From the NCBI RefSeq assembly GCF_900111325.1, contig NZ_FOGW01000009.1:1-64000 (forward strand): a DNA stretch of 64,000 bases, given 5' to 3'. Shown here piece after piece: positions 55,322 to 63,278 of this stretch. Below the pieces are notes generated by a model. The model did not search any database, was not told the DNA's origin, and worked only from the letters and a program-made list of their open reading frames with translations. The position numbers were made by a program, and so were the translations under genes. This DNA is from Lachnobacterium bovis (GTDB taxonomy: Bacteria; Bacillota; Clostridia; Lachnospirales; Lachnospiraceae). Each line of letters begins with the position of its first letter. Position 1 is the first letter of the stretch.

Positions 55322-56083
55322 TTAATTTTCGGCTTTTATATCTAATTCAACAGGACAATGATCTGAACCTAAAATCTCTGTATGAATTTTAGCATCAACT
55401 AATTTATCTTTTAATGCATCAGAAGTTATAAAATAATCAATTCTCCATCCTGCATTCTTTTCTCTTGCCTTAAATCTATATGACCACCATGAATATATTT
55501 CTTCCTTATCAGGATAAAAATATCTAAATGTATCTATAAAACCAGCATCTAATAGTTCTGTCATTTTGCCTCTTTCTTCATCTGTGAAACCGGCATTTTT
55601 ACGATTAGTTTTTGGATTTTTTAAATCAATCTCTTTATGAGCAACATTTAAATCTCCACACATAATAACTGGTTTATTTTCTTCTAATTTTTTTAAATAT
55701 TTTCTAAAATCATCTTCCCAAACCATTCTATACTCGAGACGCTCTAATTCTCTTTTTGCATTTGGTGTATAACATGTTACTACATAAAAATCTTCAAATT
55801 CTGCTGTAATAACTCGTCCTTCCTTATCATGTTCTTCTATTCCCATTCCATAAGTAACACTCAATGGTTCCTTTTTAGTAAACAGAGCCGTACCTGAATA
55901 TCCTTTTTTTTCAGCATAATTCCAATATTGATGGTATCCTTCAAGTTGTAAATCTATTTGACCCTCTTGTAATTTCGACTCTTGAATACAAAAAACATCT
56001 GCATCTATTTCATTAAAAAAATCTTCAAAACCTTTTTTTACGCAAGCTCTAAGGCCATTAACGTTCCATGATATAAGTTTCAT
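55322..56083 (-). CDS. xth: Exodeoxyribonuclease III (AP endonuclease)
   Basis: ExoIII-type enzymes cut at abasic sites in base excision repair. The 253-residue protein has the family motifs ISWNVNGLRACVKKGF (3-18), the metal-binding Glu in CIQESKLQ, MCGDLNVAH and the C-terminal GSDHCPVELDI, with YSWWSYRFKAREKNAGWRIDYF in between. It matches the Bacillus ExoA form. It lies just downstream of the ncRNA terminator at 56151-56195. Confidence 0.95.
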   Translation of the reverse strand: MKLISWNVNGLRACVKKGFEDFFNEIDADVFCIQESKLQEGQIDLQLEGYHQYWNYAEKKGYSGTALFTKKEPLSVTYGMGIEEHDKEGRVITAEFEDFYVVTCYTPNAKRELERLEYRMVWEDDFRKYLKKLEENKPVIMCGDLNVAHKEIDLKNPKTNRKNAGFTDEERGKMTELLDAGFIDTFRYFYPDKEEIYSWWSYRFKAREKNAGWRIDYFITSDALKDKLVDAKIHTEILGSDHCPVELDIKAEN

Positions 56084-56144
56084 ATTTGTCTCCTAAAAAA
56101 AATAGTTATTTTATTTATCGGATTAATTGTACCATTTTTTTACA

Positions 56145-56549
56145 AAATAAGATAGGCGTCGTTCGAAAATTATTCTTATTCGAACGACGCCTATCTAACT
56201 GTTATTTCCAATGGCCTATACCTCCGTTATGCCTTTTCTTAATGGCTTGAGTATTGTCTCATCCATCAGTTAAAAAACATTCTAAAATCTCTTCTTTCGT
56301 TCCCCTAATAGACTTACTACCAAATGATATCACTACATTAACATCACTTTTTATCTTCCATTATTCCTTCGTCTATTGGTTTCCAATTTGATTTTAGTTT
56401 ACATGGTTGCTTCTTGCCTAAGTAACGTTCCTTTTGGACCGTACCTCCTTTTTTAGATTTCACTTAGTACTTCTTTTTCATTCCTAAGTGATTTAATAAA
56501 CTATTCTTTTTCTAAACTCAACCTCTTTTCTTTTTACTAAGTGATTTGT
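56145..56549 (-). ncRNA. Candidate structured RNA of about 400 nt
   Basis: The 534-bp gap between the HAD and exoIII genes has no open reading frame of normal size but has a consensus promoter on the minus strand and ends in a near-perfect 15-bp inverted repeat (56151-56165 / 56181-56195). Between these are many complementary segments: AACUG / CAGUU (56267-56271 with 56197-56201), CCAAUAGAC / GUCUAUUAGG (56371-56379 with 56304-56313), UUGGAAACCAA, and CACUUAG / CUAAGUG (56484-56490 with 56461-56467). A second CACUUAG copy at 56537-56543 could compete for that last partner. It is not tmRNA, RNase P, 6S or SRP by their conserved motifs. The class is unknown; it may belong to a known Clostridia RNA family such as raiA. 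Confidence 0.65.
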
Positions 56550-56556
56550 TATATAT

Positions 56557-56585
56557 AATGTAACATGCATTATTAATAATGTCAA
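56557..56585 (-). promoter_or_regulatory. Promoter of the structured RNA
   Basis: On the minus strand a perfect -35 TTGACA (56580-56585), a 17-bp spacer and -10 TACATT (56557-56562) lie just after the HAD gene stop. The start would fall near 56549. Confidence 0.75.
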
Positions 56586-56617
56586 CATCTTTTTCTGATT
56601 TTTTTAATTTTATTTTT

Positions 56618-57469
56618 TTATTGTCTGATATCTTTTATTATAGAGCAAAGTATTCTTTCAGAAAGCAGTTCATTTTCAGGGCACACGTTAACTTTTTTAT
56701 TTATTTTATCAGCTAGATTAATCGGCGCAAAAGCTTTATCAGCACTCTCTAACATAGAAATATCAAACAACGAATCACCCGCTGCTATCGTATTTATATG
56801 CTTGCCGTTTAATTTTACCGGATTTATTTTTTTTGTGTTGTTTTTATCTACATTATTTTTTTCTGCCTTTAATTTCTCATAGAATGCTACAAATCTTTTT
56901 AAAGCATTTCCTTTTGTAAGTTCTTTAGGCACAGCATACACTTTAACACCATTAAAAAATACATCAACCTTATCAGAATCTACTTTCTTTTTTAATTTAT
57001 CTATAGTTTTTTGGGGATCTTTGCTTTTTGTAAATACAAATAATTTTTCAATATATCTAATTTCAAAGTTAACTAATTCGTCATTTTCTAATATTTCTAT
57101 TGCCTTTCTCATTTCTTCATTTGAATCTTCAATTAACTCTAATGATTCTTGATACCATTTTTTATTAATTTCTCCTTCTTCTAATAAAATACCTCCATTA
57201 CAAACTAATGCGTATTTAGGATTTTCGATTGGCAAATTTATTCTGTTATATTGCATGATTGTTCTAGTTGTTGTTGGAACAAAAAGTACATCATTTTCTT
57301 TGGCAATTTTTCTTGTCCCCATTATTTTTTTCATTGCTTGAACACTCTTTTTCGACATATAAGATACTTCTCTGCCTTGATACATCTCTACTAATTCTTT
57401 TTGTTTCCCAATATCATGCTTATAGGAATATATTAATGTTTTGTCTAAATCTGAAAATAATATTGTCAT
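56618..57469 (-). CDS. HAD-family phosphatase associated with the Ter operon
   Basis: The 283-residue protein (from ATG 57469, after GGAGG; an in-frame GTG at 57484 lies inside that site) begins MTILFSDLDKTLIYSY. This is the HAD catalytic motif with both Asp residues (DLDKT). Motif II is in FVPTTTRTIMQYN, a Lys lies in LTKGNALKRF, and motif IV is AAGDSLFDISML. The cap type suggests Cof/sucrose-phosphatase-like enzymes acting on small phosphates. HAD phosphatases commonly accompany TerD genes, which fits its place after the Ca2+-ATPase, but the terminator at 57491 means it may be expressed at a lower level. The substrate is unknown. Confidence 0.85.
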   Translation of the reverse strand: MTILFSDLDKTLIYSYKHDIGKQKELVEMYQGREVSYMSKKSVQAMKKIMGTRKIAKENDVLFVPTTTRTIMQYNRINLPIENPKYALVCNGGILLEEGEINKKWYQESLELIEDSNEEMRKAIEILENDELVNFEIRYIEKLFVFTKSKDPQKTIDKLKKKVDSDKVDVFFNGVKVYAVPKELTKGNALKRFVAFYEKLKAEKNNVDKNNTKKINPVKLNGKHINTIAAGDSLFDISMLESADKAFAPINLADKINKKVNVCPENELLSERILCSIIKDIRQ

Positions 57470-57490
57470 AACTTTATCCTCCACTTACAT

Positions 57491-57542
57491 AAAAAAGATG
57501 TCGCATTAACTCCAATTTGAAATTAACACGCCATCTTTTTTA
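57491..57542 (-). terminator. Terminator between Ca2+-ATPase and HAD genes
   Basis: AAAAAAGATG-CG and CG-CATCTTTTTT arms form a long stem with T-runs on both strands. It follows the Ca2+-ATPase stop by about 25 bp and ends the main Ter transcript, with possible read-through into the HAD gene. Confidence 0.85.
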
Positions 57543-57567
57543 ATTCTATTTAATAACAACAGACTTT

Positions 57568-60285
57568 TTATGCTTCTTTATATGACTTTGTAATAAATTT
57601 TCTTACAATGTCAACTGGAATCATTGTGAATGCAAGTAAAATAACTGCAACCCATCCTTTAAGACCAAATGTTTCACAGCTAAACATCTTACCGATAAAT
57701 TTAAATACTTCATTTGGTACTACTGTTGCATTAACAATTAGGCATTGAACTGCACAAATTGCAACAAATACTTTTAAGAAACCTGTATTCTTATCTTTGC
57801 CTGAAACTAAGTTCTTAAAGATTCCAAATCCGTCATCTCTTACATTGAATCCGTTAAATAATGCAGCAACAATAAATAATACAAAGTAACCTGTCAAATG
57901 TCTTACATATGGTAAATTATTATCAGCAACTTTATATTTTTCTCCTGCTTTAACAAATAAGTTCTGGAAAAATGGAAGTTTTAAGTAAATAAAACTTACT
58001 ACTGTCAACCAAAGACCCATTGTTACAATCTGACCCATCATTTTTTTACTAATGATGCTTTCATCTCTACGTCTTGGTTTTTCTGACATATATTTTTCAA
58101 GTGCTGGCTCATTACCTAACATAATAGCGCCAAGTCCATCCATTACTAAGTTAACAAATAACAAGTGAGTTACTTTAAGTGGTTCTTCAACTCCAAAGAA
58201 AGGAGCTATAGCACTTACTAATACAGCTGTAACGTTAATTACTAACTGGAATTTACAGAATTTTAAAATGTTATGATAAATTGTTCTACCATACCAAATA
58301 GCATCTTTAATTGATTTAAAGTTATCATCTAAAATAACAATCTTACCAGCTTCTTTTGCAGCTTCTGTACCGCTACCCATTGCAAAACCTACGTCTGCAC
58401 GTTTAAGAGCTGGAGAATCGTTAACACCATCACCTGTCATACCTACAACAAGGTTCATTTCCTGACAAAGTCTTACCATTCTTGATTTATCTGTTGGTAA
58501 AGCTCTTGCAATTACTCTGATATGTGGAATAATTGCTTTTACTTCATCATCAGACATTTCATTAAGTTGAGCTGATGAAATTGCTTTATCTTCATCTGAT
58601 TCAATAAGTCCTGCATCTTTTGCAATAGCTACAGCTGTTTCTAATCTATCACCTGTAATCATTACAACTTGAATTCCAGCTTTTCTAACTTCGTGAATAG
58701 CTTCTTTAGCTTCTGCACGAACATCATCTCTAATACCTACTAAACCAATTAAAACAAGGTCATCATTAATACTATTTTCTGTTAAATCTTTTTCAGAATA
58801 TCCAAAAGCTAATACTCTCATTGCTTTAACAGCTAAGTCATCAATCTTTTTGTTTAAAACTTCAAGATTTAAATCTTTTACATTACCATCTGCATCTAAG
58901 TATTTTTTAGCTTTTGCTAAAAGTCTTTCTGGTGCACCTTTGTAGAATGTTTTTCCTAAACTATCAATTCTAGCTTGTGAGAACTTGTTTGTTGAGTTAA
59001 ATCCTTGGTTTGCTGTAATCTTATGTACATCATCATTTTCTAATTCATTGAATACATCAATTCCTAAGAATTTCATTAATGCTTGATCTGTAGCATTACC
59101 ACCAACTACTCTACCTTCTGCATCAAAAAGTGACTGAGTATTTTTACCAATTGCAAAGTTAATTAAACTTTTAACTTTTTCATGTTTATCTAATTCACTA
59201 ATAGCAATACTATTTCCATCAGCTGTAAAGAAATCAACTACTTCTAATGAACCTTTTGTAATTGTACCAGTTTTATCACTAAACAAAATATTTAATGATC
59301 CAGCTGTTTCAATACCTTCAGCTTTTCTAACTAATACATTGTGGTCTAACATCTTACTTGTATTTTGCATAAGTACAAGAGAAATCATAAGTGGAAGTCC
59401 CTCTGGTACTGCACATACAATAATTACAACAGCTAATGAAACTGCATCAACAATACTTTTGATTACAACTTCTGGTCCCTGTGCCAAAAATGCGCCTAAA
59501 CCATGTGCTAATGTAATTGTGTGAATCATATAAAATGCTGCAATTACAATAGCTCCGATATATCCAAATGTAGAAATCTGTTTTGCTAAAATTCCAAGTT
59601 TAACTTTAAGTGGTGAATCTGGCTCATCTTCTTGCATTTCTTCAGCCATTTTACCCATCATAGTTTTTAAGCCGACTTTTCTAACGTCTAAGTATCCTTC
59701 ACCATCGAATACTACAGCTCCTCTAAACAATGAGTGTTTATCAACAAATGTATCACCTGTGATATCCTCGGCTAATTCTGTTTCAATTGGAGCAGCTTCT
59801 TTTTTACATTCTTCAGCTTCACCATTAAGAGCAGAGTTATCAACTCTTAATTTTCCATCGATTAAAATTCCGTCTGCAGGAATTTTATCTCCTGATTGAA
59901 GTAACACTTTATCTCCAACAACAACATCGTCAACTAAAATTACTTCTAATTTTCCTTCACGATGAACTTTACATGTATCTTTTTTAGTACTGTCTTTTAG
60001 TTCTCTGTATTTTGTATCACTAGCGACTCCAGTTTTTGCTGAAACTACAGCTACAATTAATACCGCTACAATAGTTCCAATTGGTTCATAAATTTCTGCA
60101 TATCCTAAGAAAAACATAACAATCATTAGCGCAGCAATCGCTAACAATATTTTTATCATAGGATCACTAAATGTTTCCTTAAATTCATCCCAAAAAGTTG
60201 TTGGCTCTGAATCAGGTATTACATTTGAACCAAATTTCTTACGAGACTCTTCAACTTGAGAGTTATTTAAACCTTCAAATTTCAT
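57568..60285 (-). CDS. P-type Ca2+-transporting ATPase
   Basis: The 905-residue pump has about ten membrane helices, the phosphorylation site Asp337 in SDKTGTIT, the ion-site motif PEGLP (294-298) on helix 4, the hinge GDGVNDSPAL and NLVMDGLGAIML on helix 6. The last is typical of P2B (PMCA-like) calcium ATPases with one ion site. The actuator loop usually reads TGES but here reads NGEA (154-157). It probably exports Ca2+ from the cytosol. It lies 21 bp after the third terD gene in the same operon. Confidence 0.9.
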   Translation of the reverse strand: MKFEGLNNSQVEESRKKFGSNVIPDSEPTTFWDEFKETFSDPMIKILLAIAALMIVMFFLGYAEIYEPIGTIVAVLIVAVVSAKTGVASDTKYRELKDSTKKDTCKVHREGKLEVILVDDVVVGDKVLLQSGDKIPADGILIDGKLRVDNSALNGEAEECKKEAAPIETELAEDITGDTFVDKHSLFRGAVVFDGEGYLDVRKVGLKTMMGKMAEEMQEDEPDSPLKVKLGILAKQISTFGYIGAIVIAAFYMIHTITLAHGLGAFLAQGPEVVIKSIVDAVSLAVVIIVCAVPEGLPLMISLVLMQNTSKMLDHNVLVRKAEGIETAGSLNILFSDKTGTITKGSLEVVDFFTADGNSIAISELDKHEKVKSLINFAIGKNTQSLFDAEGRVVGGNATDQALMKFLGIDVFNELENDDVHKITANQGFNSTNKFSQARIDSLGKTFYKGAPERLLAKAKKYLDADGNVKDLNLEVLNKKIDDLAVKAMRVLAFGYSEKDLTENSINDDLVLIGLVGIRDDVRAEAKEAIHEVRKAGIQVVMITGDRLETAVAIAKDAGLIESDEDKAISSAQLNEMSDDEVKAIIPHIRVIARALPTDKSRMVRLCQEMNLVVGMTGDGVNDSPALKRADVGFAMGSGTEAAKEAGKIVILDDNFKSIKDAIWYGRTIYHNILKFCKFQLVINVTAVLVSAIAPFFGVEEPLKVTHLLFVNLVMDGLGAIMLGNEPALEKYMSEKPRRRDESIISKKMMGQIVTMGLWLTVVSFIYLKLPFFQNLFVKAGEKYKVADNNLPYVRHLTGYFVLFIVAALFNGFNVRDDGFGIFKNLVSGKDKNTGFLKVFVAICAVQCLIVNATVVPNEVFKFIGKMFSCETFGLKGWVAVILLAFTMIPVDIVRKFITKSYKEA

Positions 60286-60306
60286 TTTATCTTTTCTCCC
60301 TATATT

Positions 60307-60885
60307 TTAGTTAAATCTGTTAACTAGATCACCGATTCCTGCATCGTTTGTACCTTGTCCTAATGCGTGGAAATGCCATTCATTTCCTTCTCTAGATACT
60401 TCTCCCATAATCATTGCTGTGCATCCGGCATAATCTTCAGATAAATTATATCTACATATTTCGCCTTGAGTGTTTTGATCTACAACTCTAATAAATGCAT
60501 TTTTAACCATTCCAAAATGCTGTTTTCTAGATAAACATTCATAAATGTTAACCACGAAAACGATTCTGTCAACATCATTTGGTACTTTACTTAACTCAAC
60601 AATAATTTGTTCATCATCACCATTGCCATTGCCTGTTAAGTTGTCTCCACAATGTTTTACTGCACCTGATTTATGTTTTAAGTTTCCAAAATAGACTAAG
60701 TCTTTCTTGTTAACAAATTTACCATCTCTTAATAATATTGCTGATGCATCACAATCAATATCTTGGCCGAATATACCAAATCTTTTTTTTGCTGCATCCC
60801 AACCTAAACCTACAATTATTTTATCTAAACCTTGTTTCTCTTTTGATAAATTAATTTTTTGTCCTTTTGATAAATTAATAGCCAT
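60307..60885 (-). CDS. Divergent TerD-family protein
   Basis: From ATG 60885 (8 bp after GGGAGG; an ATG at 60891 is too close) the protein is 192 residues. It starts MAINLSKGQKINLSKEK and keeps the TerD core: VGLGWDAAKKRF, DIDCDASAILL, and the Ca2+-binding loop HCGDNLTGNGNGDDEQI. It ends differently from its paralogues (DAGIGDLVNRFN, without the GSGYQGGLAALC tail) and has ICRYNLSEDYAGCTAMIMGEV. It may have a distinct partner or metal affinity. It is third of three tandem terD genes, 9-15 bp apart. Confidence 0.88.
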   Translation of the reverse strand: MAINLSKGQKINLSKEKQGLDKIIVGLGWDAAKKRFGIFGQDIDCDASAILLRDGKFVNKKDLVYFGNLKHKSGAVKHCGDNLTGNGNGDDEQIIVELSKVPNDVDRIVFVVNIYECLSRKQHFGMVKNAFIRVVDQNTQGEICRYNLSEDYAGCTAMIMGEVSREGNEWHFHALGQGTNDAGIGDLVNRFN

Positions 60886-60900
60886 AATCATATCCTCCCA

Positions 60901-61482
60901 TTATTCTACTTCTACACCATAGTTTGCGCAAAGTGCTGCTAATCCACCTTGATATCCACTGCCAATTGCATTAACTTTCCACTCATTACCGTGTTTGTAT
61001 ACTTCAGCAAAAATAACTGCTGTTTCAATAGAAAAATCTTCATCTAAATCATAACGAACAATTTCTTCATTTGTTTCTTCATTATAAACTCTGATGTAAG
61101 CATTACTTACCTGTCCAAAGTTTTGATTTCTTGTTTCTGCATCATAAATTGTAACTGTAAAAGCAACTCTTTCTGCATTCGCTGGCATTGCAGAAAGATT
61201 AATTCTAATCTGTTCATCATCGCCTTCACCTGCACCTGTTCTGTTATCTCCAAGGTGTTCTACTGCGCCTGAAGGATCTTTTTTATTTCCATAAAATACA
61301 AAATCATTAGATGAATTAACTTTGCCACTACTTCCTAAAACGAAAGCTGATGCATCTAAATCAAATTGTGAACCTGTATCGTATTTGTTAGCATCCCATC
61401 CTAATCCTACTACTATTTTACTTAAACCTGGATTATCTTTTGTTAAACTTACTTTTTGTCCTTTTGTTAAATTAACTGGCAT
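60901..61482 (-). CDS. terD: TerD-family stress protein
   Basis: The 193-residue protein starts MPVNLTKGQKVSLTKDN and has all TerD hallmarks: VGLGWDANKYDTGSQFDLDASAF with acidic Ca2+ ligands, HLGDNRTGAGEGDDEQI, and YDLDEDFSIETAVIFAEVY. The ending is GSGYQGGLAALCANYGVEVE. TerD proteins bind Ca2+ and support tolerance to tellurite, oxidative and membrane stress, by a mechanism not fully understood. It is nearly collinear with the upstream paralogue, indicating recent duplication. Confidence 0.93.
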   Translation of the reverse strand: MPVNLTKGQKVSLTKDNPGLSKIVVGLGWDANKYDTGSQFDLDASAFVLGSSGKVNSSNDFVFYGNKKDPSGAVEHLGDNRTGAGEGDDEQIRINLSAMPANAERVAFTVTIYDAETRNQNFGQVSNAYIRVYNEETNEEIVRYDLDEDFSIETAVIFAEVYKHGNEWKVNAIGSGYQGGLAALCANYGVEVE

Positions 61483-61497
61483 AATCTTTCCTCCTCA

Positions 61498-62079
61498 TTA
61501 TTCTGCTTCTAAACCAAAGTGACCACATAACGCTGCAAGTCCACCTTGGAATCCACTACCTATTGCATTAAATTTCCAATTTCCATTATTTTTGTATAAT
61601 TCTCCAACAACAATGGCTGTTTCAATTGAGAAATCCTCTCCTAAATCATAACGAACTATTTCCTCGTTTGTTTCTTCATCGATAAGTCTAATATAGGCAT
61701 TCGCAACCTGACCGAAATTTTGGTTTTTCTTTTCTGCTTCATAAATTGTAACTGTAAAAGCTATTCTTTCAATTCTATCTGGAACTAGTGCTAAATCAAC
61801 GTTAATAACTTCATCATCACCTTCGCCTTCACCAGTTCTATTATCTCCTGTATGAACAACAGCTTTTGATGGATGTTCTAGATTTCCGTAAAAAACGAAA
61901 TCTGTTTCTTGTGAACATTTTCCATTTGATCCAGCTAAAAAAGCTGATGCATCTAAGTCGAAACTTCCACCTGTATCAAATTCATTTACATCCCAACCTA
62001 GACCAACTCTAATTTTGTGTAAACTTGGTTTTTCTTTTGTTAAATCAATTTTTTGTCCTTTTGATAAGTTAATTGGCAT
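61498..62079 (-). CDS. terD: TerD-family stress protein
   Basis: The 193-residue protein starts MPINLSKGQKIDLTKEK and has VGLGWDVNEFDTGGSFDLDASAF and HTGDNRTGEGEGDDEVI (Ca2+ loop), then YDLGEDFSIETAIVVGELY and the ending GSGFQGGLAALCGHFGLEAE. It is the first of three terD genes and lies 39 bp after telA. The arrangement telA-terD-terD-terD corresponds to the Bacillus yceCDE/yceH group without the terC-like gene. Confidence 0.93.
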   Translation of the reverse strand: MPINLSKGQKIDLTKEKPSLHKIRVGLGWDVNEFDTGGSFDLDASAFLAGSNGKCSQETDFVFYGNLEHPSKAVVHTGDNRTGEGEGDDEVINVDLALVPDRIERIAFTVTIYEAEKKNQNFGQVANAYIRLIDEETNEEIVRYDLGEDFSIETAIVVGELYKNNGNWKFNAIGSGFQGGLAALCGHFGLEAE

Positions 62080-62118
62080 ATTCTTTCCTCCCTATTTCCC
62101 TTGCTTTTAATAACAAAT

Positions 62119-63267
62119 TTATCTTTTGCTATCAGGCATATGATATCTTTCATTGAAGTCTTTTTTTATTTGCTCAAGTCTTGCTTGATCTTCAATTCGC
62201 TTAGCTCTTGCACTCTCTTGAATATTCTTTGTCTCTTCAATACCATTAACAATAGTTCTCCATGTTGATTCAAGAGTTTCAATTTTAACAGAACTTCCTG
62301 ACGCAAGTCTTGCTGTCATCTTAGACTGTTCAACTGTATTATTTGCATTTTTAATTAATAATTCATTAGTTTTTTCATCTAATGCAGCCATAGCTTCAGC
62401 CTGAATCTTTTGACGTTTAAGCATAATTGCCTGTGCCAATGCCTGTTTAAATACTGGTAATGTAATAATAAACGCTGAATTAATTTTTCTAACTAAATTT
62501 AAATTAGAAAATTCCATTGTTTTAATCATTGGAATTGATTGCATAGCAACATTTTCAGCAATTCTTAAATCCTGTGTTCTTTGTTCAAGCATCATTAACG
62601 CTTGATTAAGATTTTGAATTTCAAACTGTATAGAATTATCCCCAGTTGCTTCAAAGTCAGCTTGTCTTTTTTCGATGTAGTCTTTGATTTCCTGACAGCC
62701 TTGTTCTCCAGCTAATATATATTTAACCAATAAATGATAATATTCTACATTAGCATCAAACATCTTATCCAACTTCTTATTAGATTCTTTTATTTCATCT
62801 TCATACTTTTTAAGCTGAACGTAAATTTTATCTACTTCTCCACCCATTGTTTGGTATTTTTCTAAGATTTTCTCTAATTGTTTCTTGAAATTTCCAAATA
62901 ATTTATTTAAAAATCCTGGTTCTTGCTTGATTTCTTCTATGTCGAATTTTGACATAATTTTTGATAAAGTATTAAGCATCTCGCTAGACTCTTCAATTTG
63001 AGATAGTGACATTCCATTTAATACAACATCCGAAGCTTTAGCAATTTCATCTGCTGCTTCTGCACCAAAAGATACTATTGTATTTAGATCCGCAATTTCA
63101 ATTTTGCTAACTAAATCATCTACTTCTTTAGATGCCACCAATGTCTCATTCATCTTTTTTCTGTCCTCTACAATATCGTATGGCTTAACCTCCACAATAT
63201 CTGTTGTTGTAGAAGGAACTGTTCCTACAGTTGTTTGTGCTTCATTTGTTTTAAAATTTAATCCCAT
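62119..63267 (-). CDS. telA: TelA-family toxic-anion resistance protein
   Basis: The 382-residue protein matches TelA/KlaA (Bacillus YceH). It has no signal or membrane segment and long amphipathic helices, including LNKLFGNFKKQLEKILEKYQTMGGEVDKIY (about 122-151) and LTLPVFKQALAQAI-type helices, with QTMEFSNLNLVRKINSAFIITLPVF in the C-terminal half and a coiled tail. The family is linked to tellurite and other membrane-stress tolerance. The gap to the upstream YceG-like gene is 11 bp, so they are co-transcribed. Confidence 0.92.
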   Translation of the reverse strand: MGLNFKTNEAQTTVGTVPSTTTDIVEVKPYDIVEDRKKMNETLVASKEVDDLVSKIEIADLNTIVSFGAEAADEIAKASDVVLNGMSLSQIEESSEMLNTLSKIMSKFDIEEIKQEPGFLNKLFGNFKKQLEKILEKYQTMGGEVDKIYVQLKKYEDEIKESNKKLDKMFDANVEYYHLLVKYILAGEQGCQEIKDYIEKRQADFEATGDNSIQFEIQNLNQALMMLEQRTQDLRIAENVAMQSIPMIKTMEFSNLNLVRKINSAFIITLPVFKQALAQAIMLKRQKIQAEAMAALDEKTNELLIKNANNTVEQSKMTARLASGSSVKIETLESTWRTIVNGIEETKNIQESARAKRIEDQARLEQIKKDFNERYHMPDSKR

Positions 63268-63278
63268 TTTTTCTCCTC

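Noticed and set aside
56145..56549. tmRNA or RNase P RNA
   Set aside because: No 3' CCA-type end or tag frame, and no GAGGAAAGTCC-type core; the conserved motifs of both RNAs are missing.
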